DNA of 64,000 nucleotides. Origin: CAWCUU01 sp963798855. GTDB lineage: Bacteria; Gemmatimonadota; Gemmatimonadetes; Longimicrobiales; RSA9. The position numbers and the translations under genes were made by a program. Under the pieces are notes generated by a model. That model had not been told where the DNA came from and searched no databases. It saw only the letters and a program-made list of their open reading frames with translations. Below, piece after piece: positions 41,163 through 48,861 of this stretch (the stretch's first letter is position 1; every line of letters starts with the position of its first letter). The DNA lies in NCBI GenBank assembly GCA_963798855.1, contig CAWCUU010000001.1, positions 806,001 to 870,000 on the forward strand, in the 5' to 3' direction.

Positions 41163-42272
41163 GTGCCGCGGATCCTGCTGGTTGCCGGCGCGCGCCCGAA
41201 CTTCATGAAGATCGCGCCTCTGGTCGAGGCATTCGCGGCGGAGCCCACAGTGGAGCAGTGCCTCGTGCACACGGGGCAGCACTACGACGCTGCGATGTCG
41301 CAGGTCTTCTTCGAAGAGCTCGGAATCCCACGGCCCGACCTGGAGCTGGACGTCGGGTCCGGCTCACAGGCGGAGCAGACCGCGCGGGTGATGCTTGCGT
41401 TCGAGCCGGTCTGCATCGACTGGCGGCCGGATGTGGTGGTCGTGGTCGGCGACGTCAACTCGACACTGGGGTGCGCGCTCGTGGCGGCGAAGCTCGGGAT
41501 CCGCGTGGCGCACGTCGAAGCCGGCCTCCGTTCCTTCGACCGCAGCATGCCCGAGGAGATCAACCGGCTGCTCACGGATCAGATCTCCGACCTGCTCTTC
41601 ACGACGGAGCCGAGCGGGAACGAGAATCTGCATCGCGAGGGTGTGGCTGGGGACCGGGTGCACTTCGTCGGCAACACGATGATCGACACGCTGCTGCGGC
41701 ACCGGGAGCGTGCACTTCGACTCGATCCGGGCGGCGATCACGCTGTCGAGTCCGGACGGTACCTCCTCGTCACGCTGCATCGCCCGTCCAACGTTGATTC
41801 GCAGCAGATCCTGGCGGGGATCCTCGAAGCGCTCGGGGAGATCGGAATTCACACGCCCGTGCTCTTTCCGATGCACCCGCGCACGCGCCGGAACATCGAG
41901 ACCTTCGATCTGGGCTCGCGTCTCGGGTCGATCCGGGTGCTCGAGCCGCTGGGCTACCTGCCATTTCTCGCGTTGATGGCCCGGGCCGGAGTCGTGGTCA
42001 CTGATTCCGGAGGCATCCAGGAGGAGACCACGGTCCTCGGAGTGCCGTGCCTGACGCTGCGCTCGAACACGGAGCGTCCCATCACGCTCGAGCGGGGCAC
42101 GAACCGTCTCGTGCCATCGGATCCGGGCGCAATCGGCCGGGCGGTCCGTGAGACCCTGACCCGCTCGAGCGGAGCGCAGTCTCCGCCGCCCTCGCTTCCG
42201 CCACTATGGGACGGTCGCGCGGCGGAGCGCATCTCGAAGATCCTGCTGGACGTCCTGCGGTCTTCGACATGA
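41163..42272 (+). CDS. wecB: UDP-N-acetylglucosamine 2-epimerase (non-hydrolysing)
   Basis: Makes UDP-ManNAc from UDP-GlcNAc for the polymer. 369 aa, normal for WecB/MnaA. Motifs seen: VAGARPNFMKIAPL, VHTGQHYDAAMSQVFF, VVGDVNSTLG, HVEAGLRSFDRSMPEEINR, GNTMID and VVTDSGGIQEE, including the catalytic Asp/Glu/His positions of the family. The start is GTG, nine bases after the export gene. The stop overlaps trpD (ATGA), so the polysaccharide operon runs into tryptophan synthesis. Confidence 0.96.
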   Translation: MPRILLVAGARPNFMKIAPLVEAFAAEPTVEQCLVHTGQHYDAAMSQVFFEELGIPRPDLELDVGSGSQAEQTARVMLAFEPVCIDWRPDVVVVVGDVNSTLGCALVAAKLGIRVAHVEAGLRSFDRSMPEEINRLLTDQISDLLFTTEPSGNENLHREGVAGDRVHFVGNTMIDTLLRHRERALRLDPGGDHAVESGRYLLVTLHRPSNVDSQQILAGILEALGEIGIHTPVLFPMHPRTRRNIETFDLGSRLGSIRVLEPLGYLPFLALMARAGVVVTDSGGIQEETTVLGVPCLTLRSNTERPITLERGTNRLVPSDPGAIGRAVRETLTRSSGAQSPPPSLPPLWDGRAAERISKILLDVLRSST

Positions 42273-43360
42273 GGGATCGAGCCCCCGACGTCGCCGGCCA
42301 GGATCCGGAGAGCACGGGGCCAGAAATCGGCGAGCTGGTGGCCCTCGCCATCTCTCGAAGCCTCGACGCCGTGGAAGCCGAGGCCGCGTTTCGACACGTG
42401 ATGGAGGGTCGCGCCTCTCCCGCGCGCACGGCGGCCCTGCTCGCGGCACTGAAGGCCCGTGGCGAGACACCCCCTGAGGTCGCGGGTGGTGTGCGGGCGA
42501 TGCGGGCAGCGATGGTCCCCGTGCCGGTGGAGGCGCACCTCACCGTGGTGGACACCTGCGGGACCGGCGGAGGCGCGCTCACGACCTTCAATATCTCGAC
42601 CGCCGCCGCGCTGGTCGCCGCCTCCGGCGGGGCGATCATAGCCAAGCACGGGAACCGTTCCTTCACCTCCCGGTGCGGCAGCGCGGATGTGCTCGAGGCT
42701 CTCGGGGTGCGAATCGATCTCACGCCGGAGGGGATGGGTGAGGTACTGTCCAGGGCCGGAATCGTGTTCATGTTCGCGCCACTGCTGCACCCCGCGATGC
42801 GTCACGTCGGCGCGGTACGCCGGGAGCTCGGGGCGCCCACCATCATGAACCTGCTCGGCCCCCTCACGAACCCGGCGGGAGCCCGCAGGCAGGTGGTCGG
42901 CGTCTCCCAGGCGGAGCTTCTGGAGCTGGTGGCGGGTGCGTTGCTGGAGCTGGGACACGAGCACGCGCTCGTCGTGCACGGTGAGCCGGGGGTGGACGAG
43001 ATCAGCCCCCTCGGCACCACTCGCGTGATCGAGGTACGGCGGGGTCAGATGGAGCACGGCAGCGTGGACGCATCGGAGTTCGGCTGGACGGCCCTGGATG
43101 CGGAAGATCTGAAGGGTGCAACGCCGGCGAAGAATGCGGCCCTGATCGAGGACCTCTTTTCCGGGCTCGGCCCCGAGGCTGCGCGTGCGGCAGTCGCACT
43201 AAACGCAGGGGCGGCACTCTACGTGGCCGGCCGGGCGGACTCCATAAGAGCGGGGACCGAAGCGGCGCTGGAGCTGATGTCGGGCGGTGCCGCCGCCACC
43301 ACGCTGAACCGCCTTCGCGACGCCTCAGCCGATGTCGCAAACCGGAGCGGGGAGAACTGA
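42269..43360 (+). CDS. trpD: anthranilate phosphoribosyltransferase
   Basis: Second step of tryptophan synthesis, joining anthranilate and PRPP. 363 aa, standard. The PRPP-binding GTGGGALTTFNIST motif, KHGNRSFTSRCGSADVLEALG, FAPLLHPAM, LLGPLTNPA and VVHGEPGVDEISP are all present. The ATG at 42269 overlaps the wecB stop, so both are translated from one message. The frame is open upstream inside wecB but is not coding. No trpE or trpG is in the window. Confidence 0.97.
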   Translation: MRDRAPDVAGQDPESTGPEIGELVALAISRSLDAVEAEAAFRHVMEGRASPARTAALLAALKARGETPPEVAGGVRAMRAAMVPVPVEAHLTVVDTCGTGGGALTTFNISTAAALVAASGGAIIAKHGNRSFTSRCGSADVLEALGVRIDLTPEGMGEVLSRAGIVFMFAPLLHPAMRHVGAVRRELGAPTIMNLLGPLTNPAGARRQVVGVSQAELLELVAGALLELGHEHALVVHGEPGVDEISPLGTTRVIEVRRGQMEHGSVDASEFGWTALDAEDLKGATPAKNAALIEDLFSGLGPEAARAAVALNAGAALYVAGRADSIRAGTEAALELMSGGAAATTLNRLRDASADVANRSGEN

Positions 43361-43410
43361 GCGACGACTCCTACGACTCCGGCTTCGCGACAGGAAGCCA
43401 GAGAGGCGGC

Positions 43411-43566
43411 TCAGTTCGAGGAGACGACCGCCTGCAGGATGAAGGGGCCGGCAAACGGTGCCCGCTTGCCCGCGACCAGCACGATCGCAGTGGCGCGCCG
43501 CGTCCTGAGACCGACCGCGAACGCCTTCTTCTCCGAACCGCTCGATCCCTTGCGTCGCTTCTGCAT
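43411..43566 (-). CDS. small basic protein downstream of lexA
   Basis: Open frame for 51 aa beginning MQKRRKGSSGSEKKAFAVGL, very basic in its first half and hydrophobic in the second (ATAIVLVAGKRAPFAGPFILQAVVSSN). Its ATG is preceded at ideal distance by GACGGAGGCAG, one of the clearest Shine-Dalgarno sequences in the window. It begins 10 bases after the lexA stop, on the same strand. I do not recognise a family; an SOS-coexpressed small protein is possible from position alone. Confidence 0.55.
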   Translation of the reverse strand: MQKRRKGSSGSEKKAFAVGLRTRRATAIVLVAGKRAPFAGPFILQAVVSSN

Positions 43567-43576
43567 TCTGCCTCCG

Positions 43577-44050
43577 TCAGTACTTCCGGATGACGCCGAT
43601 CACGATGCCCTGCACGCGAACGCGATCCGGACGATAGAACATAGGTGAGAGCGCCGCATTCGCCGGCTGCAGGCGTACACGGCCGTCGGTTTCCCGATAG
43701 AATTTCTTCACGGTCGCGGAGTCCTCGTCCACGAGCGCGACCACCATCTCGCCGTTCGTTGCCGTCTGGCGTGAGTTGACGATGATGTAGTCACCGTCGC
43801 GGATCTGCTCCTCGATCATCGAGTCCCCGGTCACCCGCAGCACGTAGTTGTGGCCGCCCCGACTCACCATGTCCTCCGGGACCGCGATCGTCTCCTGGTC
43901 CCGTATCACCTCGATCGGCGCGCCCGCCGCGACCCGGCCGTAGAGCGGCAGCTCGACGGCGGCAACTCGCAGCGTGGTCGGCACGAGCTCGATCGAGCGG
44001 CTCTCGTTGTAGTTCTTCCGGATATACCCCTTCCGCTTGAGGTTCTCCAG
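43577..44050 (-). CDS. lexA: LexA repressor, C-terminal protease/dimerisation part (frameshifted gene)
   Basis: Second part of the SOS repressor. It shows wing residues ENLKRKGYIRKNYNESRSIEL, the self-cleavage Ala-Gly in RVAAGAPIE, the catalytic serine in RVTGDSMIEEQIRDGD and the lysine in SATVKKFYRE. Ends VIGVIRKY. The normal join to the N-terminal DNA-binding part (VHEH-LENLKRKGY) requires deletion of one base near 44051. The frame here extends upstream to 44119 only as nonsense. Confidence 0.93.
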   Translation of the reverse strand: MENLKRKGYIRKNYNESRSIELVPTTLRVAAVELPLYGRVAAGAPIEVIRDQETIAVPEDMVSRGGHNYVLRVTGDSMIEEQIRDGDYIIVNSRQTATNGEMVVALVDEDSATVKKFYRETDGRVRLQPANAALSPMFYRPDRVRVQGIVIGVIRKY

Positions 44051-44051
44051 A

Positions 44052-44186
44052 ATGCTCGTGCACGGTGGCGAGGGAGGAGAAGCCGAAATGCCCCGCGATC
44101 TCCTCGTAGCTCGGCGCATACCCGTGTTCCTCGAGGTAGTCGTGCAGGAAGTCCAGGATTTCCTTCTGCCGTTTGGTCACGGCCAT
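44052..44186 (-). CDS. lexA: LexA repressor, N-terminal DNA-binding part
   Basis: MAVTKRQKEILDFLHDYLEEHGYAPSYEEIAGHFGFSSLATVHEH is the LexA winged helix-turn-helix. The ATG at 44186 has AGGAG at good spacing. The frame then departs from the family at SGEPQAEGV, so the gene is broken by one extra base at the HEH-L junction. The whole protein would be about 202 aa. Given how strongly lexA is usually kept, an assembly error is the likeliest cause. Confidence 0.92.
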
Positions 44187-44319
44187 GGGCCCACTCCTGA
44201 CGCTGCGGGGTACGACGCCGATCGCCCGGCGAGAGCGGGCGGTGAAACGCTGCGGAGCACCGCCCACTCGCTGCGGCGTCGTTTCCGCTTGCGCGCCTCA
44301 CCGCCCGTCGGCTATTACA

Positions 44320-44335
44320 GGTCCGAACAGGGACC
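44320..44335. promoter_or_regulatory. possible LexA (SOS) operator
   Basis: GGTCC-gaacag-GGACC is a perfect 5+5 inverted repeat in the gap between divergent lexA and trpC. On the lexA strand it overlaps direct CTGT repeats (CTGTTCGGACCTGT) and lies next to TAATAG, a -10-like box. LexA genes are commonly autoregulated, so this is the best operator candidate; the motif of this lineage is not known to me. Confidence 0.3.
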
Positions 44336-44378
44336 GAATCGAAGCTACCCGAAAAGGCACCGAAGCGCAAGGGGTATC

Positions 44379-45194
44379 GTGACCACTATTCTCGATCGCA
44401 TCATCGCGTCGAAGCGACGCGAGGTAGAGGCGCTGGCGCCTCGGGCGGCGGAGCTGCGTGCGGCCGCGGAGGCGGCTCCGCCGGCGCGCGGCTTCGGTCG
44501 GGCGTTGGTGGCCGGGAGCTCCGTAGCGCTGATCGCGGAGTTCAAGCGGCGCTCCCCGTCGGCCGGCTGGATCCGGCGGGATGCGGAGCCTGCGCGCGTG
44601 TCGCGCGGTTACGCGGCCGCGGGCGCGAGCGCGATCAGCGTCCTGACGGATGCGGAGCATTTCGGCGGCTCGCTCGAGGATCTGCGCCGGGTTCGGAAGG
44701 CAGTGTCGGTCCCGGTACTCCGCAAGGACTTCGTGGTGGACGAATCGCAGGTATGGGAGGCACGGGTGGCGGGGGCGGACGCGGTGCTGCTGATCGTGCG
44801 GATCCTGGAGGGGGAGCGATTGCGGCGGCTGCTGTCGGTCGTGGAGGGGGTGGGTCTCGACGCTCTGGTCGAGGTTCACGGTGCCGTCGAGCTGAGGGCG
44901 GCCCTGGAGGCCGGTGCGAAGATGGTGGGGATCAACAACCGTGATCTAGGCACCTTCGAGACCGACCTGAGCGTGTCGCTCGGGCTTGCGGCGTCCGTCC
45001 CTTCGGAGGTCGTCCTGGTGGCGGAGAGCGGCATCCGTTCCTGTGAGGATGTGGAGCGCCTGGGCCGGGCGGGCGTCGACGCCGTGCTGGTCGGCGAGGC
45101 GCTGATGAGATCGGGCGGCGAGGGCGCGGGCGCCGCTCTCCTGGCGGGTCGCCCGCGCGCGAGGCGAGCCGGACGAGGGGTGGCAAGCCGGTGA
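44379..45194 (+). CDS. trpC: indole-3-glycerol phosphate synthase
   Basis: TIM-barrel enzyme of 271 aa. Visible: ILDRIIASKRREVEAL, LIAEFKRRSPSAGWIR (catalytic Lys), VSVPVLRKDFVVDESQVWEA (catalytic Lys), LVEVHGAVEL (catalytic Glu), VGINNRDLGTFETDL and VAESGI. The GTG at 44379 with AAGGGG upstream matches the family's N-terminus; the frame opens further upstream through lexA without homology. It overlaps trpF by 4 bases. Confidence 0.96.
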   Translation: MTTILDRIIASKRREVEALAPRAAELRAAAEAAPPARGFGRALVAGSSVALIAEFKRRSPSAGWIRRDAEPARVSRGYAAAGASAISVLTDAEHFGGSLEDLRRVRKAVSVPVLRKDFVVDESQVWEARVAGADAVLLIVRILEGERLRRLLSVVEGVGLDALVEVHGAVELRAALEAGAKMVGINNRDLGTFETDLSVSLGLAASVPSEVVLVAESGIRSCEDVERLGRAGVDAVLVGEALMRSGGEGAGAALLAGRPRARRAGRGVASR

Positions 45195-45898
45195 GACTCG
45201 GCATCAAGATCTGCGGCGTCTGCCGCCCGGAGGAGGCGGCGCTGGCGAGCGAGGCCGGTGCGGACTACGTCGGCGTCATTCTGTCGGCGCAGGGTCCACG
45301 GCATCGCGACCCCCAGGCGGCCGCGGAAATCTTCGCGGCGGCGCGGGCACGGCGCGCCGGCGTGTTCGTCGATGAGCCGCTGGAGCGCGTGCTGCAGCTC
45401 GCCCGGCGGCTGTCACTGGACGTAATCCAGCTGCACGGTAGGGAAGCGCCGGAGTACGTCGCGGCTCTTCGACGGCCGGGCGCGTGGCGGGTGTGGAAAG
45501 CGCTTCGCGTCCGGGAGGGGCAGGATACGGTCATCGGGCTGGAGCGCTACGGCGGGTACGTCGATGCGCTGCTCCTGGACCTACCGCGCGGCGTGGCGGA
45601 GGAAGGGATCGAATTCGACTGGCAAACGATCGCGGAGGCGATCGCGGATGAGCCACGTCCGCGTATATGGGTGGCAGGTGGGCTCCGCCCAGGGAATGTC
45701 GCGCGGGTCGTTCGCACTCTGGCTCCGGATGGCGTGGATGTCAGCTCGGGCGTGGAGAGCGCGCCGGGGCGCAAGTCGATCGACGAGATCGCGGCGTTCG
45801 TGGCCGCGGCCCGGGCGGAAGCGCCGGGCACGTCGGCGGCCATGTCGCGACGTCGGCAACGCGAAAGAACGAGGTGGGATGAGCGGCAGGAGTGGTGA
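45191..45898 (+). CDS. trpF: phosphoribosylanthranilate isomerase
   Basis: Third step of tryptophan synthesis. 235 aa with KICGVCRPEEA (catalytic Cys), GADYVGVILS, LDVIQLHGRE, the catalytic Asp region ALLLDLPRG, WVAGGLRPGNV and GVDVSSGVESAPGRKS (phosphate binding). GTG start coupled to trpC. The last ~25 residues form an Arg-rich tail that overlaps the trpB start by 20 bases and is not part of the family fold. Confidence 0.95.
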   Translation: MRLGIKICGVCRPEEAALASEAGADYVGVILSAQGPRHRDPQAAAEIFAAARARRAGVFVDEPLERVLQLARRLSLDVIQLHGREAPEYVAALRRPGAWRVWKALRVREGQDTVIGLERYGGYVDALLLDLPRGVAEEGIEFDWQTIAEAIADEPRPRIWVAGGLRPGNVARVVRTLAPDGVDVSSGVESAPGRKSIDEIAAFVAAARAEAPGTSAAMSRRRQRERTRWDERQEW

Positions 45899-47105
45899 GA
45901 CGGTGGAATCGTCGGGGCGGTTCGGACGCTTCGGAGGACGCTACGTTCCCGAGACGTTGATGGCCGCGCTGGAGGAGCTGACGGAGGCGTACGCGAAAGC
46001 GCGGGCGGATGCCTCCTTCCAGCAGGAGCTGGACGGCCTGCTGAAGGACTATGTCGGGCGTCCCACCCCGCTCTATCTCGCGCAGCGGCTGGGTGACGCG
46101 GCCGGCGGTGTTCGCGTCTTCCTGAAGCGGGAGGACCTGAACCACACGGGCGCGCACAAGATCAACAATACTCTGGGGCAGGTGCTGCTCGCACGACGTA
46201 TGGGCAAGGCCCGCATCATCGCCGAGACCGGCGCCGGGCAGCACGGGGTCGCCACGGCGACGGTGTGCGCGCTCTTCGGCCTCGGCTGCGTCGTGTACAT
46301 GGGGGCCGAAGACGTGCGGAGGCAGGCGCTCAACGTCTACCGGATGCGCTTGTTGGGGGCCGAGGTGCGGACCGTCGAGAGCGGCACGCGGACGCTGAAG
46401 GATGCGACGAATGAAGCGATCCGGGATTGGGTTACGAACGTCGCGGACACGCATTACATTATCGGCTCGGTGGTCGGCCCCGACCCCTACCCACGGATGG
46501 TCAGGGACTTTCAGGCCGTGATCGGCCGCGAGACGCGCAGTCAGCTGCAGGCGATCGATGGCCGCCTCCCCGCCGCGGTCGTCGCCTGTGTCGGTGGTGG
46601 CTCCAACGCGATGGGCATTTTCCACGAATTCATCCCCGAAGCCGAAGTGGATCTCGTCGGCGTGGAGGCGGCCGGCGAGGGGCTCGCATCGGGCCGACAC
46701 GCGGCCTCGCTGAGCGCGGGTCGGCCGGGCGTGCTCCACGGCTCCTTGAGCTTCCTGCTGCAGGATGAGTCGGGTCAGGTGGCGCCCGCCCACTCGGTAT
46801 CCGCCGGGCTCGACTATCCGGGTGTCGGCCCGGAGCATGCCCGGCTGCGGGAGACGGGGCGCGCCCGCTACGTCTCGGTGACGGACCGGGACGCTCTCGG
46901 CGCCTTCGAGCGGCTCGCCCGCCTCGAGGGGATCATTCCTGCGCTGGAGAGCGCGCATGCCGTCGCGCACGTGCTTGCGCAGGGGGCGCGCTGGCGCGAT
47001 CTCGGTCCCGTCGTGATCTGCCTGAGCGGGCGTGGCGACAAGGACGTGGCACAGGTCGCGGAGCTGAGCGAAGCGGCCCGGCTGGAATCGAAGCGATCGG
47101 GCTGA
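45879..47105 (+). CDS. trpB: tryptophan synthase beta subunit
   Basis: PLP enzyme condensing indole and serine; 408 aa. RFGGRYVPETLM, KREDLNHTGAHKINNTLGQ (Schiff-base Lys), AETGAGQHGVATATV, GSVVGPDPYP, CVGGGSNAMGIF and HSVSAGLDYPGVGPEH are all intact. The ATG at 45879 follows GAGGTGGG. TrpA lies 3.2 kb downstream, separated by two unrelated genes, which is unusual. Confidence 0.97.
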   Translation: MSGRSGETVESSGRFGRFGGRYVPETLMAALEELTEAYAKARADASFQQELDGLLKDYVGRPTPLYLAQRLGDAAGGVRVFLKREDLNHTGAHKINNTLGQVLLARRMGKARIIAETGAGQHGVATATVCALFGLGCVVYMGAEDVRRQALNVYRMRLLGAEVRTVESGTRTLKDATNEAIRDWVTNVADTHYIIGSVVGPDPYPRMVRDFQAVIGRETRSQLQAIDGRLPAAVVACVGGGSNAMGIFHEFIPEAEVDLVGVEAAGEGLASGRHAASLSAGRPGVLHGSLSFLLQDESGQVAPAHSVSAGLDYPGVGPEHARLRETGRARYVSVTDRDALGAFERLARLEGIIPALESAHAVAHVLAQGARWRDLGPVVICLSGRGDKDVAQVAELSEAARLESKRSG

Positions 47106-47109
47106 GGCA

Positions 47110-48861
47110 TTGAGCGATCACGATCTGGTCGACACCGGGACCGACGATTCGGCGGCGCCGCCCGTCGAGGCTCCGGATTCGGAGCGCATCGCGGGGCTAC
47201 TCGCAGCCCTCGCGAAGGCCGTCCGTGCGCACCAGATCTACCACGACAGCAATCCCGTTCATCAGCGCTTCATCAGGGAGCTACGCGACGAGCTTTCCCG
47301 CCTCTGGAACGAGGCGCCGGTGCTCGACCTGCGCGTCGAGGAGGACGCGTTCGTATGGCGGAGCGAGCGATTTCGTGTCGGCGAGGGGCGCGACAGTCTG
47401 CCGTTCCTGTTCTACAAGGACGGAATCCGCTTCCTGACGTTCCACCCCGGATTCGAGGAGGAGGTGCCGCGCTTTCTCGACGTCCTGGGCCGCTCGCGCT
47501 TCGTGAAGGAGCAGACTGATGATCTGATCACGTTGTTGTGGGAGGCGGATCTGGACTCCTTCCGCGCCGGCTACATCGACCAGCTCGCGGACGCGGTGGA
47601 TCTGCCCGAAGCCGGCCCCGGCCTCACGAAGCCGATCGCGCCCGAGACGATCGTGCTCGACGTGGAGGGTGCGCGCGGGATGATCGCGCTCGGCAGCGAG
47701 AGCTCGGCCGACGAGGAGCCCGAGCGGGAAAGGCCCGCGCTCACCGGTATCGGCGCCGAGGACTTCGAGGAGACACTCTTCTTCCTCAATGTCGCCGAGC
47801 TCGAACAGCTGGGGAGGGAGATGGATCGCGAATGGCAGCGCGACGTGAAGGGCAATGTGATTGCCGGGCTATTCGACCGGCTCGAAGACCCTCTGCCGGA
47901 GCAGCAGTCGGAGATCCTCAATGTGCTCCACCAGGTGCTGCCCACGCTGCTCGGCCGAGGCGATCTCCACGCGGCCTCGAAGCTGGTGCTCGAGCTGCGA
48001 ACGTGGATCGACCATGCGGAGCCGGCCGCATCCGGTCTCTCGCAGCGGGCGTCGGCGCTGCTGGACGAACTGAGCGAGCCTGAGCTGCTCGGGCAGCTCG
48101 TCCGCTCGATCGAGGAGGGCGTGATCGATCCCGCCGCGGCGGAGCTCGGCGTGTTCCTCAAGCAGCTGCGCCCCGAGGCCTTGCCAGTCCTGATTCGAGC
48201 GAGCGAGCTGACCGCCGTTCCCGGCCTTCGTGATCGATTCCGCAGCGCGATCGAAGGGATCGCCAGGAGCAACGCCGCGAGCGTCGTCCGCCTCCTCGAC
48301 TCCGAGGATCCTGTGGTCGCGGCCGGTGCGGCCGGTCTGGCGGGACGGCTGGGGCTGGGCGAAGCGGTCGGAGCGCTCACCCGCCTGGCGGCCCGCCCCG
48401 ACGCCGAGCTCCGCCTCGGCGCGGTGGAAGCGCTGGTCGCGCTCCGCTCCACCGCCACGATCCAACCGCTCCTGCAGGCGCTCACCGACGAGAGCCGACC
48501 GGTTCGCATCGCTGCGGCGCGCGGGATCGGGAGCCTGGGATACGCTCCCGCGCGGGCCACGCTGGAGAAGACGCTGGAGGATCGCGCCCTGAGAGAGGCG
48601 GATCTCACCGAGAAGATCGCCTTCTTCGAGGCGTATGCTGCGGTTGCGGGAGCGGCTGGCGTGGGCTTCCTCGACCGGTTGCTGAACGGACGGGGACTGA
48701 TCGGTGGGCGACAGCCGTCGGAGATCCGGGCGTGCGCGGCGCGGGCGCTCGGCGTGCTCTCCGCTCCCGCAGCGGCGAGCGCGCTCCGATCGGCGGAAGG
48801 CGACCGGGACCCTCTCGTTCGCAACGCGGTGCAGCGCGCGCTGAAGGGACGGAGCGCGTGA
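47110..48861 (+). CDS. HEAT-repeat protein
   Basis: A 583-aa soluble protein. The N-terminal half (about 25-170) has a conserved-looking helical domain (LAALAKAVRAHQIYHDSNPVHQRFI, FLFYKDGIRFLTFHPGFEEEVPRFL). That domain is acidic and resembles the opening of the next gene product (LYTAVQSLRLYPLEN). The C-terminal ~230 residues are HEAT-like repeats of about 31 residues (VVRLLDSEDPVVAAGAAGLAGRLG, ALTRLAARPDAELRLGAVEALVALRS, LLQALTDESRPVRIAAARGIGSLG). It is probably a protein-protein scaffold. TTG start 4 bases after trpB; the stop overlaps the HD-GYP start. Function unknown. Confidence 0.82.
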   Translation: MSDHDLVDTGTDDSAAPPVEAPDSERIAGLLAALAKAVRAHQIYHDSNPVHQRFIRELRDELSRLWNEAPVLDLRVEEDAFVWRSERFRVGEGRDSLPFLFYKDGIRFLTFHPGFEEEVPRFLDVLGRSRFVKEQTDDLITLLWEADLDSFRAGYIDQLADAVDLPEAGPGLTKPIAPETIVLDVEGARGMIALGSESSADEEPERERPALTGIGAEDFEETLFFLNVAELEQLGREMDREWQRDVKGNVIAGLFDRLEDPLPEQQSEILNVLHQVLPTLLGRGDLHAASKLVLELRTWIDHAEPAASGLSQRASALLDELSEPELLGQLVRSIEEGVIDPAAAELGVFLKQLRPEALPVLIRASELTAVPGLRDRFRSAIEGIARSNAASVVRLLDSEDPVVAAGAAGLAGRLGLGEAVGALTRLAARPDAELRLGAVEALVALRSTATIQPLLQALTDESRPVRIAAARGIGSLGYAPARATLEKTLEDRALREADLTEKIAFFEAYAAVAGAAGVGFLDRLLNGRGLIGGRQPSEIRACAARALGVLSAPAAASALRSAEGDRDPLVRNAVQRALKGRSA

